A stretch of 64,000 bases of DNA from Oscillospiraceae bacterium (GTDB lineage: Bacteria; Bacillota; Clostridia; Oscillospirales; Acutalibacteraceae). The stretch spans positions 1 through 64,000 of the forward strand of contig SVPY01000001.1 of assembly GCA_015065615.1 (NCBI GenBank), given 5' to 3'. The translations under genes were made by a program, and so were the position numbers. Shown one piece after another: positions 7,147 to 15,494 of the stretch (the first letter of the stretch is position 1; every line of letters starts with the position of its first letter). Under the pieces are notes generated by a model. It searched no databases, was not told the DNA's origin, and worked only from the letters and a program-made list of their open reading frames with translations.

Positions 7147-7671
7147 ATGAGTAAATCAGATTTCAAACGTTTCGACACCCTCTATATTGCTACCATGGCT
7201 TTACTTGTCGCCTTGCAGGTGGTGCTTTCGAGGTTTCTTTCGATCCCCACACCTATTACCAAAATAGGCTTCAGCTTTGTGCCTCTCGTAATAGCGGCGC
7301 GAAAATATGGTGTTATAGATACCGCTATAGTAGCATTTATTTCGGACATTTTAGGCGCTATTTTGTTCCCGTCGGGTCCGTTCTTCCCGGGCTATACTTT
7401 AACCGCCGTGCTTTTCGGCGTATGCTTCGGTCTGTTCCTGCATTACAGCGACAGCATTATAGCCATTGTCGCTTCCGTTATTATCAATCAGTTCGGTTTC
7501 TCACTTTTTCTCAATACACTCTGGATCCATATTCAGAGCACCACTCCCTATTTCACATTGCTCGGCACCAGAGTATGGCAGAGCATAGTGATGAGCGCAG
7601 TGCAAATCGCGGTGATCATCATAATAGTTAAAAAGGGCGGCAGAGTTTTAAACAGCGCAAAATTCATGTAA
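7147..7671 (+). CDS. folT: Folate ECF transporter S component (FolT-like)
   Basis: This 174-residue hydrophobic protein has about six membrane segments and the ECF S-component pattern. Its N-terminal helix contains ALLVALQVVLSRF, the AxxxA-type contact for EcfT, and it has IPTPITKIGFSFVPLVIAA and GAILFPSGPFFPGYT loops. It captures folate at the membrane and works with a shared EcfA/A'/T module encoded elsewhere. The upstream THF riboswitch is the main reason for the folate assignment. AAGGAGG precedes the ATG. Confidence 0.9.
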   Translation: MSKSDFKRFDTLYIATMALLVALQVVLSRFLSIPTPITKIGFSFVPLVIAARKYGVIDTAIVAFISDILGAILFPSGPFFPGYTLTAVLFGVCFGLFLHYSDSIIAIVASVIINQFGFSLFLNTLWIHIQSTTPYFTLLGTRVWQSIVMSAVQIAVIIIIVKKGGRVLNSAKFM

Positions 7672-7678
7672 GTTTTAT

Positions 7679-7712
7679 AAAGCATCCGTAAAAACGGGTG
7701 CTTTATTTTTGT
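7679..7712 (+). terminator. folT terminator
   Basis: An 11-bp stem (7679-7689 with 7694-7704, containing a G-U pair) with a four-base loop is followed by ATTTTTG. Confidence 0.85.
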
Positions 7713-7814
7713 GTTTTTGTTGGTTTTAGGATATTTTACAAACATTCACACATTTATATTATCAAGTTAATACCTTATAATATTAGTTAACGACAAAATG
7801 AAAGGGATGTAATT

Positions 7815-8954
7815 ATGTTAGTTAACAAACCGCCTATGGGCTGGAACAGCTGGAACACCTTCGGACCCGACATAAACGAAAAGGTTATTATGGAGACCGC
7901 CGACGCTATGGTAGAAAAAGGCTACTTAGAAGCAGGCTACAATTACCTTGTTATAGATGACGGATGGCAGCTGCCCGAAAGAGTTAAGGGAGTTTTAACT
8001 GCTGACCCTGAAAAATTCCCCCACGGAATGAAATACATAGCGGATTACGTTCACAGTAAAGGTTTAAAATTCGGTATTTACTCAGCAGCAGGTACGCTCA
8101 CCTGCCTCGGTTTTCCCGGATCCTTCGGTTATGAATATCAGGATGCCGAGATGTTTGCCTCATGGGGCGTTGATTATTTAAAATATGATATTTGCCATTA
8201 CCCCGGTTCCTTGGGTGCAAAAAGTGCTTATCTCAATATGGGTATGGCATTAAGAAGTACTAAAAGAGATATTCTCTACTCAGGCTGCACCGTTGGCGGA
8301 CGCGACCCCCACCTTTGGATGAGAAGCATCGGCGCTTCACTTTTCCGCTCCACGGGAGATATAAACGACAGCTTTGAATCCATAAAGAACATAGCTCTTT
8401 CACAGTACAAAGAGCTTTACCGCACGGGCGCAGGCTGTTTTAATGACCTTGATATGCTGACAGTCGGTATGTTCGGCAAAGGTAACACAGGAAACGGCGG
8501 ATGCACTTATGAGGAATACGTAACTCACTTTGCTTTATGGTGTGTATTCGGAGCGCCCTTAATGATTGGCGGCGACCTTAGAAATATGGACGAAAAGTGC
8601 AGAGAGCTTCTTACAAACAAGGAACTTTTAAGAATAAATCAGGATGAAGAAGCAAGAAACCCCTACTACGATGCTAACGCCCGTTATGCAAGGGAAACAA
8701 GAATGGGATTTTTAAAGCTTTTATCAAACAACGAGATTATTCTTGCATACTTTAATTTCCACGATGAGGAGGAGCTTATGGTTCCCCTTTACTTTACCGA
8801 TTACGGCATTCCCACCTCCTCAGGTATGGGACTTGATCTTACCGATATAATAACAGGTGAACATATAGGCATTAAGCACGATTTTTACTGTCCCAAAATA
8901 AAACCTCACAGCTGTAAAATTCTGAAAGCTGAGTTTACAAAGGAATGGCAATGA
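7815..8954 (+). CDS. Alpha-galactosidase, glycoside hydrolase family 27
   Basis: This 379-residue enzyme opens with the GH27 signature PPMGWNSWNTFG. It carries the nucleophile in YLKYDIC (D125), the likely acid/base in RSTGDI (D182) and the NDLDMLTVG segment. No signal peptide is seen, so it probably acts in the cytoplasm, removing terminal alpha-galactose from imported oligosaccharides such as raffinose-type sugars. A C-terminal beta domain of about 80 residues ends the protein. TATAAT at 7776-7781 may be its -10 element. The gene shares ATGA with the small zinc-protein gene downstream. Confidence 0.93.
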   Translation: MLVNKPPMGWNSWNTFGPDINEKVIMETADAMVEKGYLEAGYNYLVIDDGWQLPERVKGVLTADPEKFPHGMKYIADYVHSKGLKFGIYSAAGTLTCLGFPGSFGYEYQDAEMFASWGVDYLKYDICHYPGSLGAKSAYLNMGMALRSTKRDILYSGCTVGGRDPHLWMRSIGASLFRSTGDINDSFESIKNIALSQYKELYRTGAGCFNDLDMLTVGMFGKGNTGNGGCTYEEYVTHFALWCVFGAPLMIGGDLRNMDEKCRELLTNKELLRINQDEEARNPYYDANARYARETRMGFLKLLSNNEIILAYFNFHDEEELMVPLYFTDYGIPTSSGMGLDLTDIITGEHIGIKHDFYCPKIKPHSCKILKAEFTKEWQ

Positions 8955-9148
8955 AAGATTATTGTAAACAATGCGGCAGAAAGCTGAAAAACGATGAAAT
9001 TGCCCTTAATAAAAAGCTCATACACCCCGAGCTTGAATCTTTTTTGTGTTTGACCTGCCTTTCCGAACGTTTTAAATTAGATGAAGAAAAACTAAATGAG
9101 AAAATCGCCTATTTCAAAAGAATAGGCTGCACATTATTTTATATGTAA
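8951..9148 (+). CDS. Small zinc-ribbon-like protein
   Basis: This 65-residue protein of unknown function has two CxxC pairs (C5/C8 and C33/C36) that could hold one zinc ion, followed by a short helical tail. The start is the ATG that overlaps the alpha-galactosidase stop (ATGA), which implies translational coupling. It may be a regulator or accessory factor of the sugar gene, but nothing in the sequence proves this. Confidence 0.7.
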   Translation: MKDYCKQCGRKLKNDEIALNKKLIHPELESFLCLTCLSERFKLDEEKLNEKIAYFKRIGCTLFYM

Positions 9149-9152
9149 AAGC

Positions 9153-9183
9153 AAAAGGACGCTTCCGAAAGAAACGTCCTTTT
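9153..9183. terminator. Bidirectional terminator between converging genes
   Basis: AAAAGGACG and CGTCCTTTT form a 9-bp stem. T-runs lie on both outer sides, so it can end the alpha-galactosidase transcript on the plus strand and the glg operon on the minus strand. Confidence 0.85.
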
Positions 9184-9202
9184 ATTATTCTGATACTGTT
9201 TA

Positions 9203-10627
9203 TTACTTGATAATAGATTTATAAAGGCGGATATATTCCTTAGCGGATTTACCCCAGCTGTTGTCGCACTTCATAGCTCTGTCAACAAGCTCTGCCCACT
9301 TTTCCTTATCGCCGTTATATGCATTTACCGCACGCACAACTGCATCGAGCATATCGTTTGCATCGTAAGACTTAAAGGTAAAGCCGTTGCCTTCACCATC
9401 GCCGCAGTCTGTGATAGAATCTTTAAGACCGCCTGTTTCACGAATAATGGGAAGAGTACCGTATCTGAGAGAAATCATCTGAGCTAAGCCGCAGGGTTCA
9501 CTCTTACTGGGCATAAGGAATAAATCGGCGCCGGCATAGATCTTTCTTGAAAGCTCGGGAATGAAACCGAGGCAAACAGCGAATCTGCCGGGATATTTAT
9601 CCTGCATCTCTCTGAAGAAGTTTTCATACTCCCAGTCACCGCTGCCGAGAGCAACGAACTGAGCATTGGTATTTTCCATAATACCGTCAACCGCTTCCTT
9701 TACAAGGTCAAGGCCCTTATGGGAAACAAGTCTTGTAACCATACCGATAACGGGAACGTCAGGGTTAACTTCAACGCCTAATCTCTCCTGAAGCTTTGCC
9801 TTATTAATAGCCTTACCGCTCTTATCTTCAATAGTGAAGTTAGCGTAAACGTTAGCGTCTGTAGCAGGGTTGTAACCGTCTACGTCAATACCGTTTAAAA
9901 TACCGGAAAGCTTGAAGCTTCTCTCGCGGAGGATGGGGTCTAACTTATGGGAGAACCAGGGATCTAAAATTTCCTTTGCATAGGTAGGGCTAACTGTAGA
10001 AATCCAGTTTGCCGTTTCAATAGCACCCTTTAAGAGGTTGATGCAGCCGTCGTATTCAATTAAGCTGGATTCGCTTCTGGGAATACCGAATACGTCCTCT
10101 AAAATTTCGAAGCTGTACTGACCCTGATACTGGATATTGTGAATTGTAATAAGAGTTTTAATGCCCTTGAACCAATCGGAATTTGCATAGAAAAGGTGGT
10201 AATAGATGGGCACTAAAGCTGTCTGCCAGTCGTTAGCATGTATAACGTCGGGCTTAAAATCGATATAGGGGAGCATTTCGATGCAGGCGCGGGAGAAGAA
10301 TGCGTATCTTTCAGCATCGTCAAAGTGACCGTATAAGGTCTTTCTCTTGAAGTAATACTGATTATCAATAAGATAGTAGATAACGCCGTTTACCTTTGCC
10401 TCGTAAATACCGCAGTACTGGCGGCGCCATGCTACGGGTACGCTGATGCTTGTGATAAACTTCATATTCTCTCTGAGTGCCTGAGGAACACTCTCATAAA
10501 GAGGCATTACAACGCGGCAACCGATAAGTCTTGTACGAAGAGCAACGGGAAGTGAACCCGCTACGTCACCGAGACCGCCTGTAGCTGCGAAAGGCAATGC
10601 TTCACTTGCGCAAAATAATACTTTCAT
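9203..10627 (-). CDS. glgA: Glycogen synthase (ADP-glucose)
   Basis: This 474-residue GT5 enzyme has the N-terminal Rossmann domain, HANDWQTALVP and a C-terminal glycosyltransferase domain with SKSEPCGLAQMISLRYGTLPIIRETGGL, which contains the conserved E-x7-E type catalytic region. It adds glucose from ADP-glucose to the growing alpha-1,4 chain. The N-terminal substrate loop reads PFAATGGLGDV, so the lysine of the usual KTGGL motif is alanine here. It is last in the operon glgB-glgC-glgD-glgA. Confidence 0.95.
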   Translation of the reverse strand: MKVLFCASEALPFAATGGLGDVAGSLPVALRTRLIGCRVVMPLYESVPQALRENMKFITSISVPVAWRRQYCGIYEAKVNGVIYYLIDNQYYFKRKTLYGHFDDAERYAFFSRACIEMLPYIDFKPDVIHANDWQTALVPIYYHLFYANSDWFKGIKTLITIHNIQYQGQYSFEILEDVFGIPRSESSLIEYDGCINLLKGAIETANWISTVSPTYAKEILDPWFSHKLDPILRERSFKLSGILNGIDVDGYNPATDANVYANFTIEDKSGKAINKAKLQERLGVEVNPDVPVIGMVTRLVSHKGLDLVKEAVDGIMENTNAQFVALGSGDWEYENFFREMQDKYPGRFAVCLGFIPELSRKIYAGADLFLMPSKSEPCGLAQMISLRYGTLPIIRETGGLKDSITDCGDGEGNGFTFKSYDANDMLDAVVRAVNAYNGDKEKWAELVDRAMKCDNSWGKSAKEYIRLYKSIIK

Positions 10628-10683
10628 TTTTAACTCCTGAATAAAAAGGTATTTATTTTATATTTTAAGTAACAAATAATTCT

Positions 10684-10705
10684 TGGGAGACCTAAAAAGG
10701 CCTCC
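10684..10705 (-). terminator. Hairpin between glgD and glgA
   Basis: GGGAGGCC and GGTCTCCC pair, with G-U allowed, on the minus strand just after glgD. The following sequence lacks a strong T-run, so it may act as a partial terminator or RNA-end stabiliser within the glg operon. Confidence 0.5.
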
Positions 10706-10720
10706 CTGTTATTTAATTAA

Positions 10721-11833
10721 TTATACCTTGCTGCCCTTTGCGATATATACGGGATATGTCTTATAGCCCATAAGTGAACGCTCACGGTCGATGTTAACGT
10801 CCTTATCAGCAACAACGTAGCTGAGTACAGCATTCTCGCCGACCTCAGTATCCTGCATAAGAACGCAGTTCTTAACAACAGCGCCCTTCTTAACCTTAAC
10901 ACCGCGGAAGAGGATGCAGTTTTCTACTTCGCCGTCAATAATACAGCCGTCAGCAACCAAGGAATTGGAAACGCTGGAACCGAGACCGTACTTTGCAGGC
11001 ATATCGTCACGAAGCTTTGTATAGATGGGGCTCTGGGGGTTAAAGAGTTCCTTGCGAACTTCGCTGTCCATTAATGCCATATTAGCGTCGAAGAAGGATG
11101 TCATAGATGTGATTTGTAAAGCTGTACCTGTGTACTCGTAGCCGTAAACCTTCATTTCATCAATGCACTTTCTGATAACAGCGCGGTCGAAATCAACGAT
11201 ATTTCTGCCCATGCATGCATCAACAAGGTTAATGAGGAGACGGCGGCCGATAATGTACATACCCATGCCAACGTTAACGTCTTTATTGCCGTTATCCTTT
11301 ACGATGCTGTCGGTAACTTTACCGTTTTCGTCAACTTCGTAAACGTTAGCCTCGATACCGTCGGGAGAAGAACCCTTTCTGTAGATGAGAGTTAAGTCCG
11401 CACCTGTCTTCTTGTGAGCCTTGATAGCGCCCTTATAGTCGATGTTGCAAACGTAGTCACAGTCGGAAAGGAGAACGTAATCCTCATGGGAGTTCTCTAA
11501 AAATCTTTTAATGGAAGCAAGGGACTCGATTTTGCCGTCGCTTCTCTTATTATCTGTACCGAAAGGAGGAAGAAGATATAAGCCTTCTCTCTTTCTGGAA
11601 AGGTTCCATGCTTTACCTGAACCTAAGTGGTCCATAAGGGACTGATAGTCTCTTTCTGTGATAACGCCGATCTTGTTCATACCGGAGTTAACCATATTGG
11701 AAAGAGCAAAGTCTACAAGGCGGTATCTGCCGCCGAAGGGTACTGAAGCCATAACTCTGTTAGTTGTGAGCTCGCTGATTCTTTTACCATGGACATAAGC
11801 AAAAAGTACGCCCACTACATTATTTCCTGCCAT
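10721..11833 (-). CDS. glgD: Glucose-1-phosphate adenylyltransferase subunit GlgD
   Basis: This 370-residue paralogue of GlgC is typical of Firmicutes. It has a nucleotidyltransferase-like N-terminal half (PFGGRYRLVDFALSNMVNSG, LLSDCDYVCNIDY) and a left-handed beta-helix C-terminal half (LVADGCIIDGEVENC). The N-terminal glycine-rich loop is degenerate (VVGVLFAYVHGKRISEL) compared with the GGxGxRL of GlgC. This agrees with GlgD being a regulatory or activating partner in a GlgC/GlgD heterotetramer. Its strong SD lies unusually far upstream behind a hairpin. Confidence 0.93.
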   Translation of the reverse strand: MAGNNVVGVLFAYVHGKRISELTTNRVMASVPFGGRYRLVDFALSNMVNSGMNKIGVITERDYQSLMDHLGSGKAWNLSRKREGLYLLPPFGTDNKRSDGKIESLASIKRFLENSHEDYVLLSDCDYVCNIDYKGAIKAHKKTGADLTLIYRKGSSPDGIEANVYEVDENGKVTDSIVKDNGNKDVNVGMGMYIIGRRLLINLVDACMGRNIVDFDRAVIRKCIDEMKVYGYEYTGTALQITSMTSFFDANMALMDSEVRKELFNPQSPIYTKLRDDMPAKYGLGSSVSNSLVADGCIIDGEVENCILFRGVKVKKGAVVKNCVLMQDTEVGENAVLSYVVADKDVNIDRERSLMGYKTYPVYIAKGSKV

Positions 11834-11844
11834 ATTTTTATCAC

Positions 11845-11871
11845 GCCTTTACCCTCGTAAAGGCACTCCTT
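11845..11871 (-). promoter_or_regulatory. Hairpin between the Shine-Dalgarno and ATG of glgD
   Basis: AAGGAG (11866-11871) lies about 32 nt from the glgD ATG, too far for initiation. A perfect 8-bp hairpin (11857-11864 with 11845-11852) sits between them. If it folds, the SD comes to about 12 nt from the ATG. The structure is read directly; its use in initiation is inferred. Confidence 0.5.
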
Positions 11872-11904
11872 TTTATTGTATTGGGTCTTGTAAATTTATT
11901 ACAA

Positions 11905-13107
11905 TTATACTTCTTCACCTATCATAGCCTTGGGAGCTACGTATTCGCCGCTGGCGAGTTTATAGTTGGGACCAACAACTGCAACGCCCCAATCATCAAG
12001 ATTTTCCATCTTTTCGGGTCTTTCGCCAACTACAGCGCTCTCACCGACTACTGCATTTTCAGCAACGATAGCATACTGAACAACTGCACCTGCCTTAATT
12101 GTAGCGCCGGGCATAACTATAGAGTCAAGAACCTTTGCGCCCTTTTCAACCGTAACACCGGAAGAAAGAATGGAGAAATCAACGTCGCCGTAAACGTTAC
12201 AGCCTTCAGCGATCAAGCTGTTCTGAACCTTAGCGTCACCTGAAATGTACTGAGGAGGCATAACGGGTGTTCTTGCGAAAATTCTGAAGCTTTCGTCGTT
12301 TAAGTCAAGCTCAACCTTGGGGTTAAGAAGGTCCATATTACTCTCCCAAAGGCTGTCGATTGTACCAACGTCTTTCCAGTAGCCTTCAAAGCGGTAAGCG
12401 AACATTCTCTCACCGGAATTAAGCATTGTAGGAAGCACGTTCTTACCGAAGTCGTTGGAGGAATTCTCGTCCTTCTCATCGTCTTCAAGATACTTTCTTA
12501 ATTTTTCCCAAGTGAATACGTAAATACCCATAGAAGCCTGATTGCTCTTAGGTACCTTGGGTTTCTCGTCGAACTCATAGATAGAGCCGTCGGGGTTAGT
12601 ATTGAGGATACCAAAACGGGATGCCTCTTCCATAGGAACTTCGTAAACAGCTATAGTACAAGCAGCATCGTTATCCTTATGGTACTGAACCATCTTGGAG
12701 TAATCCATCTTATAGATATGGTCGCCGGAGAGAACAACTACGTAATCGGGGTTGTATCTCTCAATAAATGGGATATTCTGATAAATTGCGTTAGCTGTAC
12801 CTTTGTACCAGTCACTACCCTTATTCTTCTGATAAGGAGGCAGTACGTGAACACCGCCGTTCATAGAGTCGAGGTCCCAAGGCTGACCGTTTCCTATGTA
12901 CTCGTTAAGCTCAAGGGGCTGATACTGTGTAAGAACACCAACCGTATCAATACCGGAGTTTACGCAGTTGGAAAGCGGAAAGTCAATAATTCTGTACTTG
13001 CCTCCGAAAGGTACTGCGGGTTTTGCGAGTTTCTTTGTAAGTACGCCGAGTCTGCTGCCCTGGCCGCCTGCAAGGAGCATGGCTACTACTTCCTGTTTAG
13101 GTAACAT
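11905..13107 (-). CDS. glgC: Glucose-1-phosphate adenylyltransferase (catalytic)
   Basis: This 400-residue enzyme makes ADP-glucose from ATP and glucose-1-phosphate, the committed step of bacterial glycogen synthesis. It shows the intact loop [43 protein letters not shown] (catalytic Asp region), [24 protein letters not shown] and a beta-helix C-terminus. It is followed by its paralogue glgD, with which it likely assembles. In this family activity is usually tuned by metabolites of glycolysis. TAGGGAGGATAATAAC before the ATG gives a good ribosome binding site. Confidence 0.96.
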   Translation of the reverse strand: MLPKQEVVAMLLAGGQGSRLGVLTKKLAKPAVPFGGKYRIIDFPLSNCVNSGIDTVGVLTQYQPLELNEYIGNGQPWDLDSMNGGVHVLPPYQKNKGSDWYKGTANAIYQNIPFIERYNPDYVVVLSGDHIYKMDYSKMVQYHKDNDAACTIAVYEVPMEEASRFGILNTNPDGSIYEFDEKPKVPKSNQASMGIYVFTWEKLRKYLEDDEKDENSSNDFGKNVLPTMLNSGERMFAYRFEGYWKDVGTIDSLWESNMDLLNPKVELDLNDESFRIFARTPVMPPQYISGDAKVQNSLIAEGCNVYGDVDFSILSSGVTVEKGAKVLDSIVMPGATIKAGAVVQYAIVAENAVVGESAVVGERPEKMENLDDWGVAVVGPNYKLASGEYVAPKAMIGEEV

Positions 13108-13169
13108 GTTATTATCCTCCCTAAATTATTTTTGATTTATATAAAAGTAAATATTTTACTTTTAAAGCA

Positions 13170-15074
13170 TTATAATTTCTTTTTCGGTGATTTTCTCTTA
13201 CATCTTAAGAATATAACGGAGTTGGGCGCCAGCTTTACTGAAATACTCTGCTCAAAGCCGTGCATACCGTATTTTAAAGTTTTTATCTTATCGCCGTTAT
13301 ATACGCCGCTGCCGCCAAAGGCTAAATCGTCGCTTGTAAAAATTTCCTCATAAATACCTTTATAAGGAACGCCTATTTTGTAATCCTCGTGATATACGGG
13401 AAGGAAATTACAAAGCGCGATAATTTCATTACCTTTCTTGCCGATTCTTCTGAAAGCGATTACGTTCTGAGTGTAGTCGCCGCCTGATATCCACTTAAAG
13501 CAGCTGTCACATTCTTCAGTTTCCCAGAATTCGGGACGCTTTAAATAGAATTTATTAAGCTCTTTAAAATAGTTGTGGCAATCTTTATGGTCCTTATACT
13601 GCAAAAGCTCCCACTCAAGCTCTTTTTCGTAGTTCCACTCATTGTGCTGGGCAAACTCCGTGCCCATAAAGGTAAGCTTCTTACCGGGGCAAGCCATCAT
13701 AAAGCCCATAAAGCCTCGAAGCGCTGCATAACGCTCGCGTTCAGTACCCTGCATTTTATTGAAAAGTGAGCCCTTACCGTAAACCACCTCGTCGTGAGAA
13801 ACGGGAAGAACGAAATTTTCTGTAAACGCATAATTGAAAGTATAGGTCATCTTATCGTGGTGGTCTTTGCGGAAAATCGGGTCCATACCGATAAAGCGGA
13901 ACATATCGTTCATCCAGCCCATATTCCACTTGTAATCAAAGCCTAAACCTCCCACAGAAGCAGGCCTTGATACCATAGGCCAAAGCGTGCTTTCCTCCGC
14001 TATCATTAATACACCGGGGTTTTCCTTTTTAACGGCGCTGTTCAAATTTCTTAAAAAGCTTACCGCTTCAAGATGTTCGTTTCCGCCGTAGCTGTTTGCA
14101 ACCCAGTTACCGTTATTTCTGCCGTAATCGAGATAAAGCATGGATGCAACGGCATCTACTCTTAAACCGTCGATATGGTATTCACGAAGCCAGAAGTTAG
14201 CGCTGGAAATAAGGAAGGACTGCACCTCGGGTCTGCCGTAATCGAAAACTAAAGTGCCCCACTCCTTATGTTCGCCCTTTCTTTCGTCGGGGTATTCGTA
14301 AAGGGGACCGCCGTCAAACTGTCTTAAACCCATTTCATCCTTGGGGAAGTGAGCAGGTACCCAGTCCATAATAACTCCGATGCCGTTTTCGTGACATTTG
14401 TTTATAAAGTACATATAGTCCTTGGGCTCACCGTAGCGGCTTGTAGGGGCAAAATAACCCGTTACCTGATAGCCCCATGAACCCTCGAAAGGATACTCCG
14501 TTAAAGGCATAAGCTCAATATGGGTGTAGCCCATCTCCTTAACGTAGGGAATCATTTCATCGGCATATTTTTTATAGTCAAAATATTCCTTATCCTTATA
14601 TCTGCGCCATGAACCCAAATGAACTTCATAGATATTCATGGGTTTATTCAGGTGGTTGCCCTTGTTTCTTTCCTTTAAATATTTACTGTCAGTCCAGTTG
14701 AAACCTTTTATATCGTAATATTTTGAGGAAGTTTTTGGTCTTGTTTCAAAGTGAAAGGCGTAAGGGTCTGCTTTAAATGTTTTTTTACCGTCCCTGCCCG
14801 TTATCAAAAGCTTATAGGTGGTAAAATCATCAAATACACAATCAGTATAAACTTCCCAGATTCCGCCGTCTATACGCTTTAATGGGTACTTATTTTCCTT
14901 CCAGCCGGAAAATTCACCAACCAGAGAAACCGCCCTTGCAAAAGGAGCCCATGTACGCATTACCATACACTCTTTGCCGTCTTTTACGGTTTTGTGAAGA
15001 CCAAGCATTTCATAGCTTCTTAAATTCTTACCCTCACAGAAAACGTGAATTCCGAAGCTGATATCTTCCGTCAT
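13170..15074 (-). CDS. glgB: 1,4-alpha-glucan branching enzyme
   Basis: This 634-residue GH13 enzyme has an N-terminal CBM48 domain (about 20-120) and a TIM barrel with the four conserved blocks: DWVPAHF, GLRVDAVASML (nucleophile Asp), IAEEST (acid/base Glu) and LPVSHDEVVYGKGS. It makes the alpha-1,6 branches of glycogen. It is the promoter-proximal gene of the glg operon, with a promoter at 15157-15185 and GGGATGG ahead of the ATG. Confidence 0.95.
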   Translation of the reverse strand: MTEDISFGIHVFCEGKNLRSYEMLGLHKTVKDGKECMVMRTWAPFARAVSLVGEFSGWKENKYPLKRIDGGIWEVYTDCVFDDFTTYKLLITGRDGKKTFKADPYAFHFETRPKTSSKYYDIKGFNWTDSKYLKERNKGNHLNKPMNIYEVHLGSWRRYKDKEYFDYKKYADEMIPYVKEMGYTHIELMPLTEYPFEGSWGYQVTGYFAPTSRYGEPKDYMYFINKCHENGIGVIMDWVPAHFPKDEMGLRQFDGGPLYEYPDERKGEHKEWGTLVFDYGRPEVQSFLISSANFWLREYHIDGLRVDAVASMLYLDYGRNNGNWVANSYGGNEHLEAVSFLRNLNSAVKKENPGVLMIAEESTLWPMVSRPASVGGLGFDYKWNMGWMNDMFRFIGMDPIFRKDHHDKMTYTFNYAFTENFVLPVSHDEVVYGKGSLFNKMQGTERERYAALRGFMGFMMACPGKKLTFMGTEFAQHNEWNYEKELEWELLQYKDHKDCHNYFKELNKFYLKRPEFWETEECDSCFKWISGGDYTQNVIAFRRIGKKGNEIIALCNFLPVYHEDYKIGVPYKGIYEEIFTSDDLAFGGSGVYNGDKIKTLKYGMHGFEQSISVKLAPNSVIFLRCKRKSPKKKL

Positions 15075-15156
15075 TTCACCATCCCTTTCTTTTTAAAGTT
15101 AATAATCTGCCATGGTTAATTCTTACTTACCAAAGCACATAATTACTCATAATCTA

Positions 15157-15185
15157 ATTATAGTGATATTCTTGTAAAAGTTCAA
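15157..15185 (-). promoter_or_regulatory. Promoter of the glg operon
   Basis: On the minus strand TTGAAC (15180-15185) and TATAAT (15157-15162) are 17 bp apart. It lies about 80 bp before glgB and is preceded by an A/T-rich tract. Confidence 0.7.
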
Positions 15186-15189
15186 GTGT

Positions 15190-15456
15190 TTTATCTATTT
15201 TCTTTAAAGAAATGGAACATTTTTTTAAATATTTGGATATTTCTAACAAAGAGCCGAGCTGTTTTTATTAAATCTGCCCTGCAAACCAACAAAATAAGCT
15301 CTGTTAATATAGTTTCGCTCTCCGCTTTTCGTGAATTTATCCTTAAAAAATATCAATCTTTTATATTTTACATTATGGTTTACGTGAATTTTGTCGGTAT
15401 TTGCGCTGTAATTCTGAACTTATTTTCACCTTGTTTCTCTTTTTTGCGCAAAACAT
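15190..15456. other. AT-rich stretch without recognised gene
   Basis: No convincing gene or RNA family was recognised between the glg promoter and the mutS2 terminator. A plus-strand reading frame here is Phe/Ile-rich, has no ribosome binding site and looks like chance. The A-rich part next to the promoter could act as an UP element. Confidence 0.4.
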
Positions 15457-15480
15457 AAGCCGCAGGAATTCCCGCGGCTT
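15457..15480 (-). terminator. mutS2 terminator
   Basis: AAGCCGC and GCGGCTT form a 7-bp stem followed on the minus strand by ATGTTTTG, just after the mutS2 stop. Confidence 0.65.
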
Positions 15481-15494
15481 CAATGTAATATTAT

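Noticed and set aside
15186-15458. Plus-strand reading frame of about 90 codons in the glgB-mutS2 gap
   Set aside because: Rich in Phe/Ile/Ser, no Shine-Dalgarno and overlapping the glg promoter; composition looks like translated AT-rich non-coding DNA.
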